Positions 41,865-55,377 of a stretch of 64,000 nt of DNA are shown piece by piece. Under the pieces are notes generated by a model. It worked only from the letters and a program-made list of their open reading frames with translations. It had not been told where the DNA came from and made no database searches. The DNA is taken from contig NW_021638287.1 in the NCBI RefSeq assembly GCF_900090045.1, positions 1-64,000 of the forward strand, read 5' to 3'. The first letter of the stretch is position 1. Each line of letters starts with the position of its first letter. Source of the stretch: Plasmodium malariae (Eukaryota > Apicomplexa > Aconoidasida > Haemosporida > Plasmodiidae). Both the position numbers and the translations under genes were made by a program.

Positions 41865-42818
41865 ATGGAACAAAAAATTGTGTTGTTATTTATCAAAATT
41901 TTAACGTTTATACTTTTAACTTGGATATGTCACTTTTGCAGTGGAATGGTATGGTAGTATTATTCAAAGAAATCTCTATTATTTATATTGTAATTAATTT
42001 TTTTTATTTTTGATTTTTTTTAGGATGAGAATATTTTTTTATTTAAATAAGAAATATTTACGTTTTTTTTTTTTTAGGACATTTTAAAGGAGAGTTTGAG
42101 TGAAAAATACAATTTTAGCAGACATTTAAGCACTAGTAATTATCGATTATTAGCAAAATATAAGCAGAAAAAGGATTCAAGTATTGCAAATTTTAAAGAA
42201 GATATTCCACATAAAGAATTGAAAGAAAAAAAATATATATCTAATAATAAAAAAGAAACAGAAAGAAAACACAAACAATCTTGTAAAAGTTCATTGTATA
42301 TTGAGGAATACGGCAAAAATATTGGAAAAAATAAATGTGGTTTAACTAAAACAAAAAAGTATTTCGATTTTGAGAAAAAAATATTTAAAGAACTTGATTA
42401 TGAAGATTATGCTAAAAATATCAGGAATATTGACTATAAGGTATATAAAAAGCTAGCACGTAAAAAACGAAGAATACGAATTGCTTTGCTTTAGCTTTTT
42501 ATCTTGATATTGATACTACCCATATTAGATCTTTCATTAGAGAAATTAGTAGGTGGTGGTTTATTAGGTTTATTACACTTGTTATACCCATCTCCATCTG
42601 AAGCTCAGATTGCTCCTGGTGTAGATGGGCTTTTGGATACACTGTTAAGCAAAGAAGGATGGGGTAATTTACAAAAAATATTTGCATCAACTACATTCAT
42701 TTATGGTGTACCTTTCCTTATATTTGCTGTTATATTTGTGTTAGTGATGATATATTACTACAAAAAAGTTATAAAATATGAAAATATTAAGTTCAGAAAA
42801 AGATCGAATAAAAAGTAA
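41865..42818 (+). pseudogene. fam-l gene with a single in-frame stop
   Basis: Parts are 41865-41948 (28 codons, MEQKIVLLFIKILTF...HFCSGM) and 42078-42818, phase 0 across a 129-bp intron. An ATG three bases upstream of the start is also in frame. RLLAK lies at residues 51-55 and the signature FDFEKKIFKELDYEDYAKN near residue 123. The frame meets TAG at 42494-42492, codon 167, at the start of the first membrane segment (IALL*LFILILILPILDLS). It then continues undisturbed in the same frame through the second membrane segment to the tail KVIKYENIKFRKRSNKK. Everything except this one base change looks intact, so the lesion is recent, an allele, or a base-call error. If real, the product would keep the leader and export-like motif but lose both membrane helices. 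Confidence 0.82.
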
Positions 42819-45800
42819 TATGTGATTTTCTGTAAAGATGAATTTAATATATATAGTCATATCTTTAGTGATATACTTAACAGCCATAATAATAACTATT
42901 TTTATTTTATAATTACAGATACGTATACCAGTGTTTTTGTTAGGAAACAATAAACATGTATGTTTTTAGACCTTTTGTTAATTTGAATTTGTGACTGTTT
43001 GAACAATTTTCAATTTTTATTTTAAGGAATGACTTCTGTATATCCAATTATTTTTTCTTGATATATAAATCTTAGCTTTAAAATAGATTCTATAAATAAT
43101 TTATATATATTGGCATTAAAATCAATATATAATGGAATTATTTATGTAATTTTATTGGATTGTTGCGCTTTCAATTTTACTAAACATATTTTTTTATTTT
43201 TTGATGAAGTCTAAAATTATTATTTGCTTAGGTTACTTAAGAAAATGTACTATTATAGTCATGTTAACAATGTTGTGTCGTTTTTTGCATTCAGCGTATG
43301 TATATGAATAATTTGTATTACAGTGGTACATATATAAGTTGTTTTTTTACCAAAGAAAGAATGTTAATATTTATTCTATAAAATATATTTTATTCGGCAT
43401 ATTTTATAAGCGGTGCTAAAGTATAAATCTTTTTAAAAGATGTAATTTTTTACCTAGTCTAATTGTAGAATTATAAATATATCATGAAAAGTTGTACTTT
43501 TTTATTTATAAATTACTTAGAATTACTTACAAATTTTGAGATTCTAAATCATTATAATTAAAGGAAGTGTTTAAACCAAATGTTATATTATTTTTGTTCT
43601 TAATTATAGTTATTTATTATTCCACTAATTACTTGTATTTCTATTATATTGAAAATTTGTATTTACGTAATCTATATATTTTGTATACTATTGAATGATT
43701 AAATTAATAGGTAATAATTAAGAAAATATTAATAGATAAGTTGTATTTCTTTCTGCATATGATTTATTTTGGATTAAATAATGGAAAGTTTATATATCAT
43801 TTCTAAATATGATATGTACTATTATTTATGTATATTGCTAGTAATTATATTAGATATAATGAATAATTTAATTAATGGTTTTTGACATAATTATCGAATT
43901 GAATATAGTGATAGAATTCTCTTATTAATTAAATATAATAATTATTTTGCTTTTTTATATTGTTATTTTGTAATTTTTCAATATGTTTTTTGGTTCTATT
44001 AATTTATAACCATATTATAAATGTTTTATGACACTGACTTTATTATCTACTAAACAAAGATATTAGGTAATACATATCACAGGAATTATTTAAGTCTTTC
44101 TATGAATTCAACTATTTTTAAAATGTTTTATTATATTATTAATTTTTATGAATATACAAAAATACTAAATTTTTATTTTTTCTAATAATACATATTCAAT
44201 AACTTAGCCAATTAATAAAAATATTGGGATGTTTTCCATAGTTTACTCGTAATTTTGATTATTTTATAAAGTATTAAATAAGAAAAGTTATATAATAACA
44301 TATAAATATATTTATATGTAGCTGGTATTAGGATATATATTTAAACATATATTTATGGATGTCTATTATTGGCTACATATTCCTTGTATAGTATTGATAA
44401 GTAAAATATGTTATATTAAGGATATTCGAGACACAGAAAAATTAAAAAATTTTATAGATTGATAAAAAATCATATGCTTTATACTTATATATATTATATC
44501 TATACAGATTTGTTTTTTTCCGTAGAGCTAATAATTACTATGTACAAGCTTTATTTTTCTGATTAAAGTATCTAAGAATATTTATTAAAAATCTAATGAG
44601 GAACTCAAAATTTCACTATATATAACAAAATAAAATAAAAAGAAAATGGTTTTTTATAGAATTAGAATAAATAAGTGAATATAATATATTCGTTAAAAGG
44701 TGCTATAACCAGAAGTTTCAATAATATTTTATTTGTATATCTATTCAAGTGATCAAAAGAATTTAATTATAATAATATATATAATTTTTTTAGAATATCT
44801 AATAAAAATTTAACATTGCACCTAGTATATAATTATTCTGAATATCATAATACATATTCTAAAAAAACTTATGATAATATATAATTTTAATGTGAAAAAT
44901 TAGATAAATGCATTATATGGTGGATGTGTACCTTTAATTAAGAACACTGATTTAAATAATATAATTTTTAAATAAAAAATATTTTAACATTTAATTATAA
45001 ACAAATATATTTTAATTATTTTATATAATTGTTTCACAAAATTTTATTTATTCATTATAACTAATATTATATTTGATAACTTTTTAAATACACTTGTTAC
45101 TTTCGCACTATATCCAAAAGTGTATTATAACATACTGCTTTTTGAAAATACCTCATTATATATAATTAAATTAAAAAGAAGCGCTAGATAATAAAATTGC
45201 GTCGTTTTTCTTTTAAATATGTTATTCTTCAAAAAATTAGATTATGAATAATAATATATTTATATAAACAACCGATACGGAAAATTTTACAGAAATGTGA
45301 AATATATGAATTTTTTCGAATATATTGAAATATAATTATAATGCATTAATCTCCATAATATAAAAAATATAAGATATATATTAAACATAAATATATTTTT
45401 TTAAATATAAATCTCTCTATTATTACATTTGTTCAACAAAAAAAAATTTTGTTAACACTGTTCTAATGAATTTACCAGCTAACATATAGGGCAAAAACGT
45501 GAATAAATATAATTATATTTTTTAAGTTATATATTAATTTGGTTGATATATTTTATTTATATATAACTTATTTAAAATAATTAATAAAAATAATTGAGCT
45601 TAATATAAGAATGAATATATATCCTAGTACTTATAGTAAAACTATTATTATTTATTATTACAAGTAATAATTATCAAATTCAAAGAACCATATGCCATAT
45701 AAACTAAAGAAAGAAATCTAATATATCAAGAGAATTATTTTAAAAAATAATTTAAGGAAAATATATAACAATAAAAATAGTTAAAATATTTTATTAACAA

Positions 45801-47622
45801 TACCTTTTGTTCATGATGTTATTATTACATAATTTATGTATAATCTCATGAATAACATTTATACACCTCTCCTAATCAGGAAAATTATTGAAATCTCTGT
45901 TTAAAGAAAATGTATAACATAATATATAAAAATGAAGAATTAAAATTAACTATGATATCTTCAAAAAATATATGTAATATTTTTTTTTTTTGGTCTGAGG
46001 AATAATTTTGTAATTATTATATTTTTTTTATTAATTGCAACTTCTTTAAAAATAAAAAAAAACGAATTTTTACATATGTATTCTATGAAAAAAATCATCA
46101 GTACTTAAATAAACAAAATAAAGCGTTATGTTTTTATAGTAATATAAAGAATAATATATATATCGACAAAATAACCCAGGAACAATTTATTATAACTAAA
46201 TTTTTCTTCTTAAGCATATTTTATAATGAAAAGAAGACTTTTTACAATTTTTGTATATTTACATGTCATATAAAGTAGCAATTCTTTTCTTTATGTTTAT
46301 ATATTACATATTTTTTAAACTTTATAATTTTCTTATGTTAACAGAATATTTTATTCGTACTTATTTCATTAAAAAAAAAATATTACAAATATATATATAT
46401 ACAGAAACATAAGAAAATATATGTTAATATTTTCTTAATTTATTTATGTAATAAATTATATTTTAGTAAGTTTTAATTAAAAAAATGAAATCATAGAAAA
46501 TATTAGAGAACCCATATAAATTATGCAATATACTTAATTAAATTCCAATATTAGTTTAATATACTAGAAGGATTTAATTGACATTGTAAATATAATTTTC
46601 AAATTTAATATATAGTATTCATATAGTGTTAATGAATTTTTAGTTAAAATTGACAATTTTTTTAATTATTCTCAATGCATAAAAATATATTTGTCAATCT
46701 TATTAAAAAATTACTATTTTTGAGTTTTCATTAAAAATTTTTTTTTTTAAAATTATCTCTTCTAATTGCTTCATTCATATATATAAACACACTCATGCAT
46801 AATAAAATTGGAACTATGAAAACTGTAACATTCCTAAAAAAAACAATAAAATATTTAAATATAACATAATGTATTATTAACAAAGAAGAATACATAATCG
46901 TGCTATATATATCTTACCTAGGAAATAGTAGGAATTTGAATTGAAGGACATTTATTATAAGCAATATTCTTTATATCAATAAATTCCAAAAATTAGTTAT
47001 ATTGTATTTTTTGTAATATACGCTTGTTTAATGATAGTTATGTAAGCATGTATTATTGTATTTCTTATGGCAACAAGGAAAATATAGTATTAATGAATAA
47101 TTTCAAAAATAATGTTTGAATAAATAATTATACATAAAATAATTTTTACAAATTTATTATGTAACCTAAATTAGCTTTATAAAAGTGTTTAAATGTACAA
47201 AATTGCATGTAAAAAAAAATATACCACTACGCATTATAACTAAGTTTGTATAGTATAAATGCTATTTTCTATTGAAAAAATATATCATAATAATAATTCA
47301 TTGCATATTTATAATAAGTTGCATTATTCTACATTATTTCTTATATACCATTTAATATTATGATGTGACAAAGTTAATGTTACTTATATTTTATGTAAAA
47401 ATATTAATATAATAAAAACAGTACAATTATAGTTTATTCTTTGCAATAAATTAGCTGGTATTTTTAATAAAGAAACATATATATGCATGTAAACGTTTAA
47501 CAAAAAAGGTGAATAAAACGTACCAGTCGTAAATAACTTGTAATTGTTTATACTTAAATTATTATATATGTATAGTTTTAATCATTTAATCTAATATATA
47601 CATCTTAAATGGGAAGGAAATT
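42819..47622. other. AT-rich intergenic region
   Basis: No gene is supported. A 3'-flank block (GTTGTGTCGTTTTTTGCATT) lies at 43272, 454 bp after the preceding stop. The remainder shows no coding signal on either strand. Confidence 0.6.
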
Positions 47623-49493
47623 ATGGAAATGGAAGAACAAATTTATGTATATTTTCATTGTTGATTGAAATAAATATGCATAGTTCTTTATTTAAATACC
47701 AATATTTACATTGAAAAACATATAAAAATTCATTTTTTATAAGAATTCTTTAAGTATTTACATAATTCATATATTCCATTTAATTTTCAGGATGAAATTT
47801 TAGAAAAATTACCTTCAAAAACTATATATGATGAATTCAATAGTCAAGGAAATTACGTTATTATGAACAGCGTTTGTAAAAGAGAGGATTATGAACAATG
47901 CGATGATATAGATACTTGTCTTAACATATGTAAAAGGATTGAAAAAAATTTTAAATCTTTATATGAAATGAGTAATTCAGGCAATTATAAAGAACGTTGT
48001 TCACATTATATATATTGGGTATATAAAGAAATACAAAATTTATTTAAAAGTGATTCAACAAAAGATAAAGTAGAAACTGTTGTTAATGCATTTCTAAAAT
48101 TGCAATCCTCTCTTACGAGAAATTACAGAGTATATAATTGTAGTTATAATTTTAAGGAGAAAGATTTAAATGAATTGAAAGATAAAAATAAGGAAAAACA
48201 ATTATACGATTATTTTACAAATTATGATAGTATTAAAACTAAAGATATTTGTAATAAGTTTGAGTTAAATAAATATAAAAAATACCTTAATGCTATCAAT
48301 GTTTTATATGATGAAAAAAAAGAGAATTGTTGTAATTCAAAAATATTAGTATGTCCAAATTATTTTTTGAAATGTAGGGAAGATTTTAAACCGAGTAAAC
48401 TTTTATCTGCGTTAGAACTCTCCAATGATCATAGTTGTAATGTACTTGAAGATTTTAAAGAAACTAAAACGTCTGAAAAAAAATTAGAATCTAGCGATTT
48501 TGAGACAGGTTTTTTGGAGCAAATTCTTTTTACTAATTGTCATATTAAGAATACCAGCACAACACTATCATGTGGTTTAGTATCAGCATATTCCTTGACA
48601 CGTAGAAGTGGGAATGCAGTTGAAAACAATGAACAACTTAGGAATAGTGACATATCTTCTCCAAAAGATAAAAAGAGAGAATCCATTATAGATCTAGAAG
48701 TCGAAAAAGAACATGAAAAAATTAGGAAAATAGTTGGTCTTAGTTCAGAAGTAGTCAATTATCCATCTCTTCCAAAAACTGCCTCATATATGGATATTAG
48801 ATGGAAATTAGACAAAGATGGAAAGTTACATTGTCCTGCTGAGAACCCAGAGAAAGATACATCAGTACTTTGCATGTACGTGGAAGAATTAGTTAAACGA
48901 GGTATTCTTATAAAAGATGAGAATTCTAGGATATACCGATTAAAGAAAGATAAAACATGGGCAACAAAGCCGTTAAATATAGTTATTAAAAGAGAAAGAG
49001 GCAAGTACTCAATACAAAGTTATTCAGAACGTCTACAAGTTTTAAAGGCTGATCAAATAATGGTTACTGATGATAGAAACTCAATTAGTCAAGAGCATTA
49101 TGGAAAAGATAATGAATCTAATATATTACAGAACATTTTTTTCCGTGTTGGCACTGCGATTTCTTTGGTAATGGGATTAATTTTAGTTTTTTTCCTTTAT
49201 TTTAGAGTAAATTCCAAATTTCATTTTATATTATAAATATTTTATAAGTCATCAATTTAATTTATTTTAAAATGTTTTAATTGTAAAATAATAATATTAT
49301 ATGTGTTCTATTTTTTTTATTTGGATATTAGTTCACTCCCTTTGGCTCTTGTGTAGATAAAAATAGAAAAAGGAAAAAAAGACATAAGACTAATTTCGTT
49401 GAACTAAACACAAAAAGACTATCGAGGAGATTCATAAAACGTACTTATAGGAATTCTGGTAGAAGGAGATTTAGTGTAGTAAATATAGAATAA
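47623..49493 (+). CDS. Long PIR protein with an extra region before the membrane helix
   Basis: Proposed exons are 47623-47646, 47791-49206 and 49332-49493, phase 0, giving about 533 residues. The first exon could start at 47623 (MEMEEQIY) or 47629 (MEEQIY). Exon 2 opens DEILEKLPSKTIYDEFN, a PIR beginning, and has PIR cysteines through LVCPNYFLKCREDFK, near residue 200. About 220 residues then follow that a PIR of ordinary length lacks: a charged linker, then a compact-looking stretch with MDIRWKLDKDGKLHC, SVLCMYVEELVKRGILIKD and YRLKKDKTWATKPLNIVIKR. One membrane helix (VGTAISLVMGLILVFFLYF) follows, near residues 458-478. Exon 3 begins FTPFGSCVDKNRKRKKR and ends in an arginine-rich tail. No lesion is visible. 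I do not recognise a named domain in the extra region. The expected site is the red-cell membrane system, by family. Confidence 0.8.
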
Positions 49494-52400
49494 TGAACTT
49501 CATTTCATTAATGTTATAAAGAATATCAAATAATTTAGTTGAAAGATATTAAAATAAGAACAAAATTGAGTTAAATATACATTTCTATTAAATAGCCATA
49601 TTTAACAAAATGCAATAAAGAAAAAAGTACAGTTAAAATATATTACTTTTAGTTTTTAACGTTTTATATTTAATTGTATGTATTTTTTATATACACTTTA
49701 ATAATATTATTATTAAAATTTTTTTATAATATCTTTTTTTTTATTAAATTTTTTCTTATTGAATAACTATAATTTTAGCAAAAACTAATATCATATCTAC
49801 ATGTAAAAAAATATATTTAATTCTGATTTTCTGTGCTTATTTAAGTCTACATTAAAGTATGAGTTGCAGATGACTATTGATAAAATATTTTTGTTTGTTT
49901 TAATTACACTCAAAAATAGTTTATTAAATTCATTTTATACTTGGTTAAAGAGTTGAATATAAGTAATATGTTATAGTTATATTTGATATAAAAATAAATT
50001 TGAATTTATATATATAATGAATAAGTTCAGAACAAGTAAATTAACAAATAAAATAGGAGCTTTATGAACTTCTCAAAATGTAATATTCATGTAAAGCATC
50101 AAATAATAATTCTTATGTAAATTCATTTTTATAAGAAAAGATAAATAGAAAATTAAGTTTAAAGACTATGTTGTCATATATGTGCAAATGTTTTGTATTC
50201 CTAATAAGAATTATATTTTCTTATTTTATCTTAATTTTTTGGTAAAATAATATTTCACCTGAAGAACACTGCTTTTATATATATAAATCGATGAAGTTAA
50301 TGAATAATATGAACTCTGTACCATATGAGATTTTTATTATATATATCCTTAATTAATATTGAATAATAAAGTTATTAATTTATGCTTTCATTAATATATA
50401 TTATTTATAAGGTAAATATATTATAAATATACATGACAAAATGAATTAAAATAAGTACATTATTATAAATATTATTACAAATATTGGTATCAAAATAAAA
50501 AAGGAAAAAGGATAAAGTAAGAATTATATATAGAAATTAAACAGTGTCCATAAAAAATTATATATTACTGTTGTTCGGTAAAATAATTATAGATATATTT
50601 TTAAATGAAGTTCTATCAGAAATTATTATATGAAAAAACATATATTATTAAATCTTCCAATATTAATAAAATTTTTTAATTTATAATTAAAAAAAAATAA
50701 TCTATAAAATAAAAAGAAAGCGCTTATAAAAAAATTTAATGAAAAAATTTAAAAAATATAATAAACAGTCAATTAAGTGTCAATCTGCAGAAAAATAAAA
50801 TTTTACTTGTCATTGATATATATAAAAAATTTTAATAGCTTTGTTTAACTTAAATAAATTATGTAATTTTATTTAACATATATGTTGCGTATATAATTTT
50901 TAGTGTTTTAAAAGAAATTATTAAATACCATTACTTTGATTTATTACATACTTTTTTAATATATTTTTGTTTTGGGTTTTTGTAAATTTTGATTTAATAA
51001 TTTAATATATTTTATATAATATGTTTTTTATAAAATTTGTTTATTAAGTTATTCAAAATTACATTACAAGATTATAGGAGTTATTAATAATTTTATATTA
51101 GTTTATTTTATTATAGTTCATAATAATTTTCTAAGTAAATATTTTTGTTAACCAGATTATATTTTTGTAATATATAAAATATATTTTATGTTTTCAAAAA
51201 CGATGCATAAATATTATGTGTAATAAACTTATAAATGGAAAACAATATTTAGTTATAATGAAAAAAAAATATATTAATAATTTATTTTATGCAATAATTC
51301 ACTTGTTATATTATTATTCATTCATTAAATAAATTTTGTATGCTAATTACAAACTAATTCTCAATGTACGAAAAATGATATTATGAAAAAAAAGAAAAAA
51401 CAATACATTATTGCAGTTGACAGTTATAAGTGAATTATATTTATTTTAAAAAATTATATATATAAAGTATTACAAGTATTCATCAGGATTTTTATTTTGT
51501 ATTTTTTTCTTTTATATTTAAGATAGTTTACAAATTTTATAATTAATAAAAAAATGTATGTTTCTAATTTTGGCGCATAAGTAAAAATTCGTACATATAA
51601 GACTACTAAAATATTACAGCTAACTTTCTAATATGATTTAGTATTACAATATTGTATATAGAAATAACAGTTAATATTTTTAATATTTTACAAAAATATT
51701 AATATAAATATGAAAAAAACACAAAAGTACTATATCTATTTATCAGATAGTGAATGTTAATTATAAAAATTATCTATGGATTGATATTTTATAATTTCCA
51801 TATAATTGTATATAACTGAATTATTTCAGAACTATTTGTATTAACTCTATAACTCCTTAATTTTACTTACTCTATAATATACATTATAGTAATTATATTT
51901 AAATTGTAAGAATTTTAATATATTTTTTCTTATAAAATATGCATTTATGATTTATTAAAATAATTATTTGTTTAATTATTTAATTTCAAATAATTATAAG
52001 AATTTAAAATAATGTTTTATTAGACAGATAAGTATAAAAAATAGTTAATTTATTTTATATATATCAATTTACTATCATATAAAAGAATATAAACTACATT
52101 ATAAACTTAAAAAAATACAATTATATTTTTTATTACATAGGGAAATTAAAGTTTAAAACAACATATTAAAGATATATGACAAATTTTTTTTATTATTATA
52201 TTATCATTACTTCAATATATATATATCTTTAAAAAAAAAAAAAAAAAAAATTGGGTTTAAAAATATTTATCTAGTAATAAATGCATAAATAATGATAATT
52301 AAAAATTAAACTTGCAACAGTTGTGTTACAAAAGTAAAAGTACCTTCTCAATTTACAATTTAAATGTATATTTTTTCTTAAACAAGTTAGTGTGCTATAT

Positions 52401-53058
52401 ATTTGATTTTTTTAAATATAATATGGGCTATGGAACAGTTCAAATATTATTTTTTAATTAATGCAATGCTGTAAATCTTATGACAGAAATAGTTTTAGAA
52501 ATTATATTTTTTTCTGCATTATTCATATTATTATGTGGTTATTATATCATCACAAGAACTTTTCCCATAATTTAATGTTAATAATTTAATAATTATTGAT
52601 AACAAATAATCGTTAATATTATTTATAGTTTTATTAATATAATGTACAACAGAATATCTATATTATCTATGTTCTATATACTCCATAAATACTATATATA
52701 GAAATGTTGAGAAATCATATTTTTTTTTTTTTTTTAAAATGGCTTAAAAATAAAATTATCTGATTACTCTAATATATTTAATTATATATTTATGAATAAA
52801 TTAAAATTGTATTATTTTTATTAAGATTAGTTTTTTTGTAATTATTCTTTAAATATAAATAACATAATTCATATATAATCTAATTTTTCTGCGTAAATGT
52901 TATAAAAAAAAATTATGGATATATTCATTTTATTAAGTTCATATAAAAATATAAAAAATTATAATAAATAAATAAAAAGTCCTTAATCATTAGGAGCATA
53001 TAATATGACTGTTAATTTTTTAGGTATTAATTATATTTAAATTTTAAAGATCTGTAAA
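49494..53058. other. AT-rich intergenic region
   Basis: No gene is supported. It holds an A run at 52231-52250 and a 5'-flank block (ATCTATATTATCTATGTTCT) at 52657, about 400 bp before the next start codon. Confidence 0.6.
52231..52250 (+). repeat. Poly-A tract (20 A)
   Basis: A homopolymer run in intergenic DNA about 0.8 kb upstream of the exported-protein gene. Confidence 0.9.
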
Positions 53059-53907
53059 ATGGAACAAACGATTATGTTACCATATTATATTAGGATTTGT
53101 TTGTTTATCCTATTGAGTTGCATATCTCATTTTCATCATGATATGGTATTATGATTTTATTTAGAGATATTTTTATTATTCACATTTTTTTAGTTTTATT
53201 TTTATTAATACTTGTGTTACCATAAAATTAGATATTCTTTTGAATAATAAATATTTGTTTTTTAGAGTACCTTTAATAAATATTTGGCTGGGAGAAAAAA
53301 TATTGATGAAACATTAGATACAATAACTTATCGATTACTAGCAAAATATAAGCATGAAAAGGGTCCAATTATTGCACGGTTGAAAAAAGATATACCAACT
53401 ATCAATGAATACTCAAAAATGTGTGTTTCAAACAATGGAAAAGTAGAAAAAGGAAAAAATAAAAGAACAAATCAATGTTTATTAAATAATATAGTAGAAC
53501 ATGGCCATACTAATATAAATAAATCTTCGGTATACAGTAGAAGAAATTCACATTTTGAAAAAAGGATGTTAGATAAAATATACTATAAAAATAAAGTTAG
53601 GCATTTTACAAATGCTGATTTTTTGTTTTTAAAAAATGATATAAAAGTAAACAAATCTTTTATCTGTGCTGTAACTATCTACCATTTATTTGTTTCAATA
53701 ATAGGATCTGTTTTACTACTGTGTACATATAAAAACTTAAAATTTAAATTTACATTAGATTGGAGTCTTGGATTATGTATATTAGGGTGTATATGCGTGT
53801 TCATAGTTATTCTAATAATGATTTATCTCCATAGACAAATTTTAAAATATGGCAAGATAAGACATATAAAGAGTGAATTGCATAATACGGCATATCCTTC
53901 TCACTGA
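53059..53907 (+). CDS. Divergent exported protein related to fam-l, two exons
   Basis: Coding parts are 53059-53145 and 53266-53907, phase 0 across a 120-bp intron (GTATTA...TTTTAG), giving 242 residues. The leader (MEQTIMLPYYIRI...) and exon 1 length match fam-l, and RLLAK sits at residues 52-56. The middle signature is different, NSHFEKRMLDKIYYKNKVRH, and neither the fam-l KIFKELDYVDFL nor the fam-m YNNGMFDGKHFHFEKK motif is present. Two membrane segments lie near residues 160-183 and 195-217, separated by only about a dozen residues, whereas fam-l has a long loop. The tail (QILKYGKIRHIKSELHNTAYPSH) keeps a KYxKI core with a new end. It is best called a Plasmodium exported protein of a third subtype with the same export module. 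Function is unknown. It lies just upstream of a decayed fam-m gene. Confidence 0.8.
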
Positions 53908-55377
53908 ATAGTAGTCTTTTATAACAATAAGTTTCAATAAATTTTTAAATATTATTGCCAAATAACAAACATACATATAATTACATAAATATGGCAAATC
54001 CACATGAATTTGTATTGTAAATTTGATCCTCAACAGTATAAATGTACACTTTTATTTTTATTGGTCAATTTAAAAGATTTATTTCTTTTCTCATCGTGTT
54101 TGAGAGAATTCATCAGGTTAAAACAATATTATGGTTGATATATATACTTCTATATTAATCAAAATTTTTTAGAAAAATATATATATGAACCTTAAAATTA
54201 ATGTATAAAAAGACGAAATTCATATGATTTTATTGATATACTGTTCCACCTTGTATTTATTACCTTAAAAATTTGTTTTATTTTTATATTTTTGTATAGG
54301 CATAATATATTTTTTTATGTAAAGATAAAATAATAACTTATTCGTTTAATATTAAAAATGAATGTATATTATTTACAATATGATGAAAGATATGGAATGT
54401 ATTTTTTTATATCCATATGTATATATATATATATACTTAAAAAAGACTTAATACTCATTTTATGCGTTTTATTAAAAATATGTTATAATATGAAGTTATT
54501 GTAAAAAAATTACCTTATATATGTTTTCTTTTTTTTTATAAGAAATAAATGTGATGTTGTAAATATATATAAAAATAATGACCATTATAAATATGAAATA
54601 TTTATAATATTGTGCTAAATTGGGTATTCTGAACACTTAGAATTTAATGAAGAGTTAAAAACATATATAGATTTATTATTCCGCATAAATTTTATTTTAT
54701 AAAGGTATGATGTTTCATTAACTGGGACAATAATTCTATATTTATAATTTGAACAATAATAACTAAAAACTGTATTATTTGAATATTTCATTATTCTTGG
54801 AAAAAAAAAAATATTAATAAAAATTTTATTTCTTTATTTGGTTACTATAAATTTTATTCTAATTTTTACTATTACGTTGCAATTTTTTTTCTTAAAAACA
54901 AAAATTTATTTGTAAGAACAATAGATACATATAATTACGAAAGTTACGTTTATTTAGATGCAATGGCGGATAGTTTTTTTTCTTATCATTTTATCATTGA
55001 TATGAAATATTTAAATTTTATAGACAAAATCTTTCACTTTTATAATACATGTGAGAGACGTAATACTTATAAAATAGGGAATAGATTGCAGGACGAATAT
55101 ATAAAAATATTTAAATAAGATGTATTAGCATTGTTCTAAAAATTGGTAAATACGCAAAATGATTATAATACATATATATCTAAAAACAATATATAATATA
55201 TTAACAATTATGAATTGTGAAATAATTAAAAAGTAATATTTCCTTAGGAATATTTTTACATTTTTTGTTTGATAGAATACCTTGTAGTGGTAAAAAATGT
55301 ATTAACTCAGATAAGTATATTATATTATTGCAAATTATGTTCTTTTTAAATAAGATAAAATATTAAATATTTATATA
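53908..55377. other. AT-rich intergenic region
   Basis: No gene is supported. A flank similarity at about 54640-54690 (AATTTAATGAAGAGTTAAAA) resembles the one at 25150 after another gene. The rest is AT-rich without coding signal. Confidence 0.55.

Noticed and set aside
42499..42950. - strand open frames over the end of the fam-l copy
   Set aside because: Antisense shadows of the coding exon and its flank.
48540..49004. - strand open frames within the long PIR exon
   Set aside because: Antisense shadows of a continuous + strand exon.
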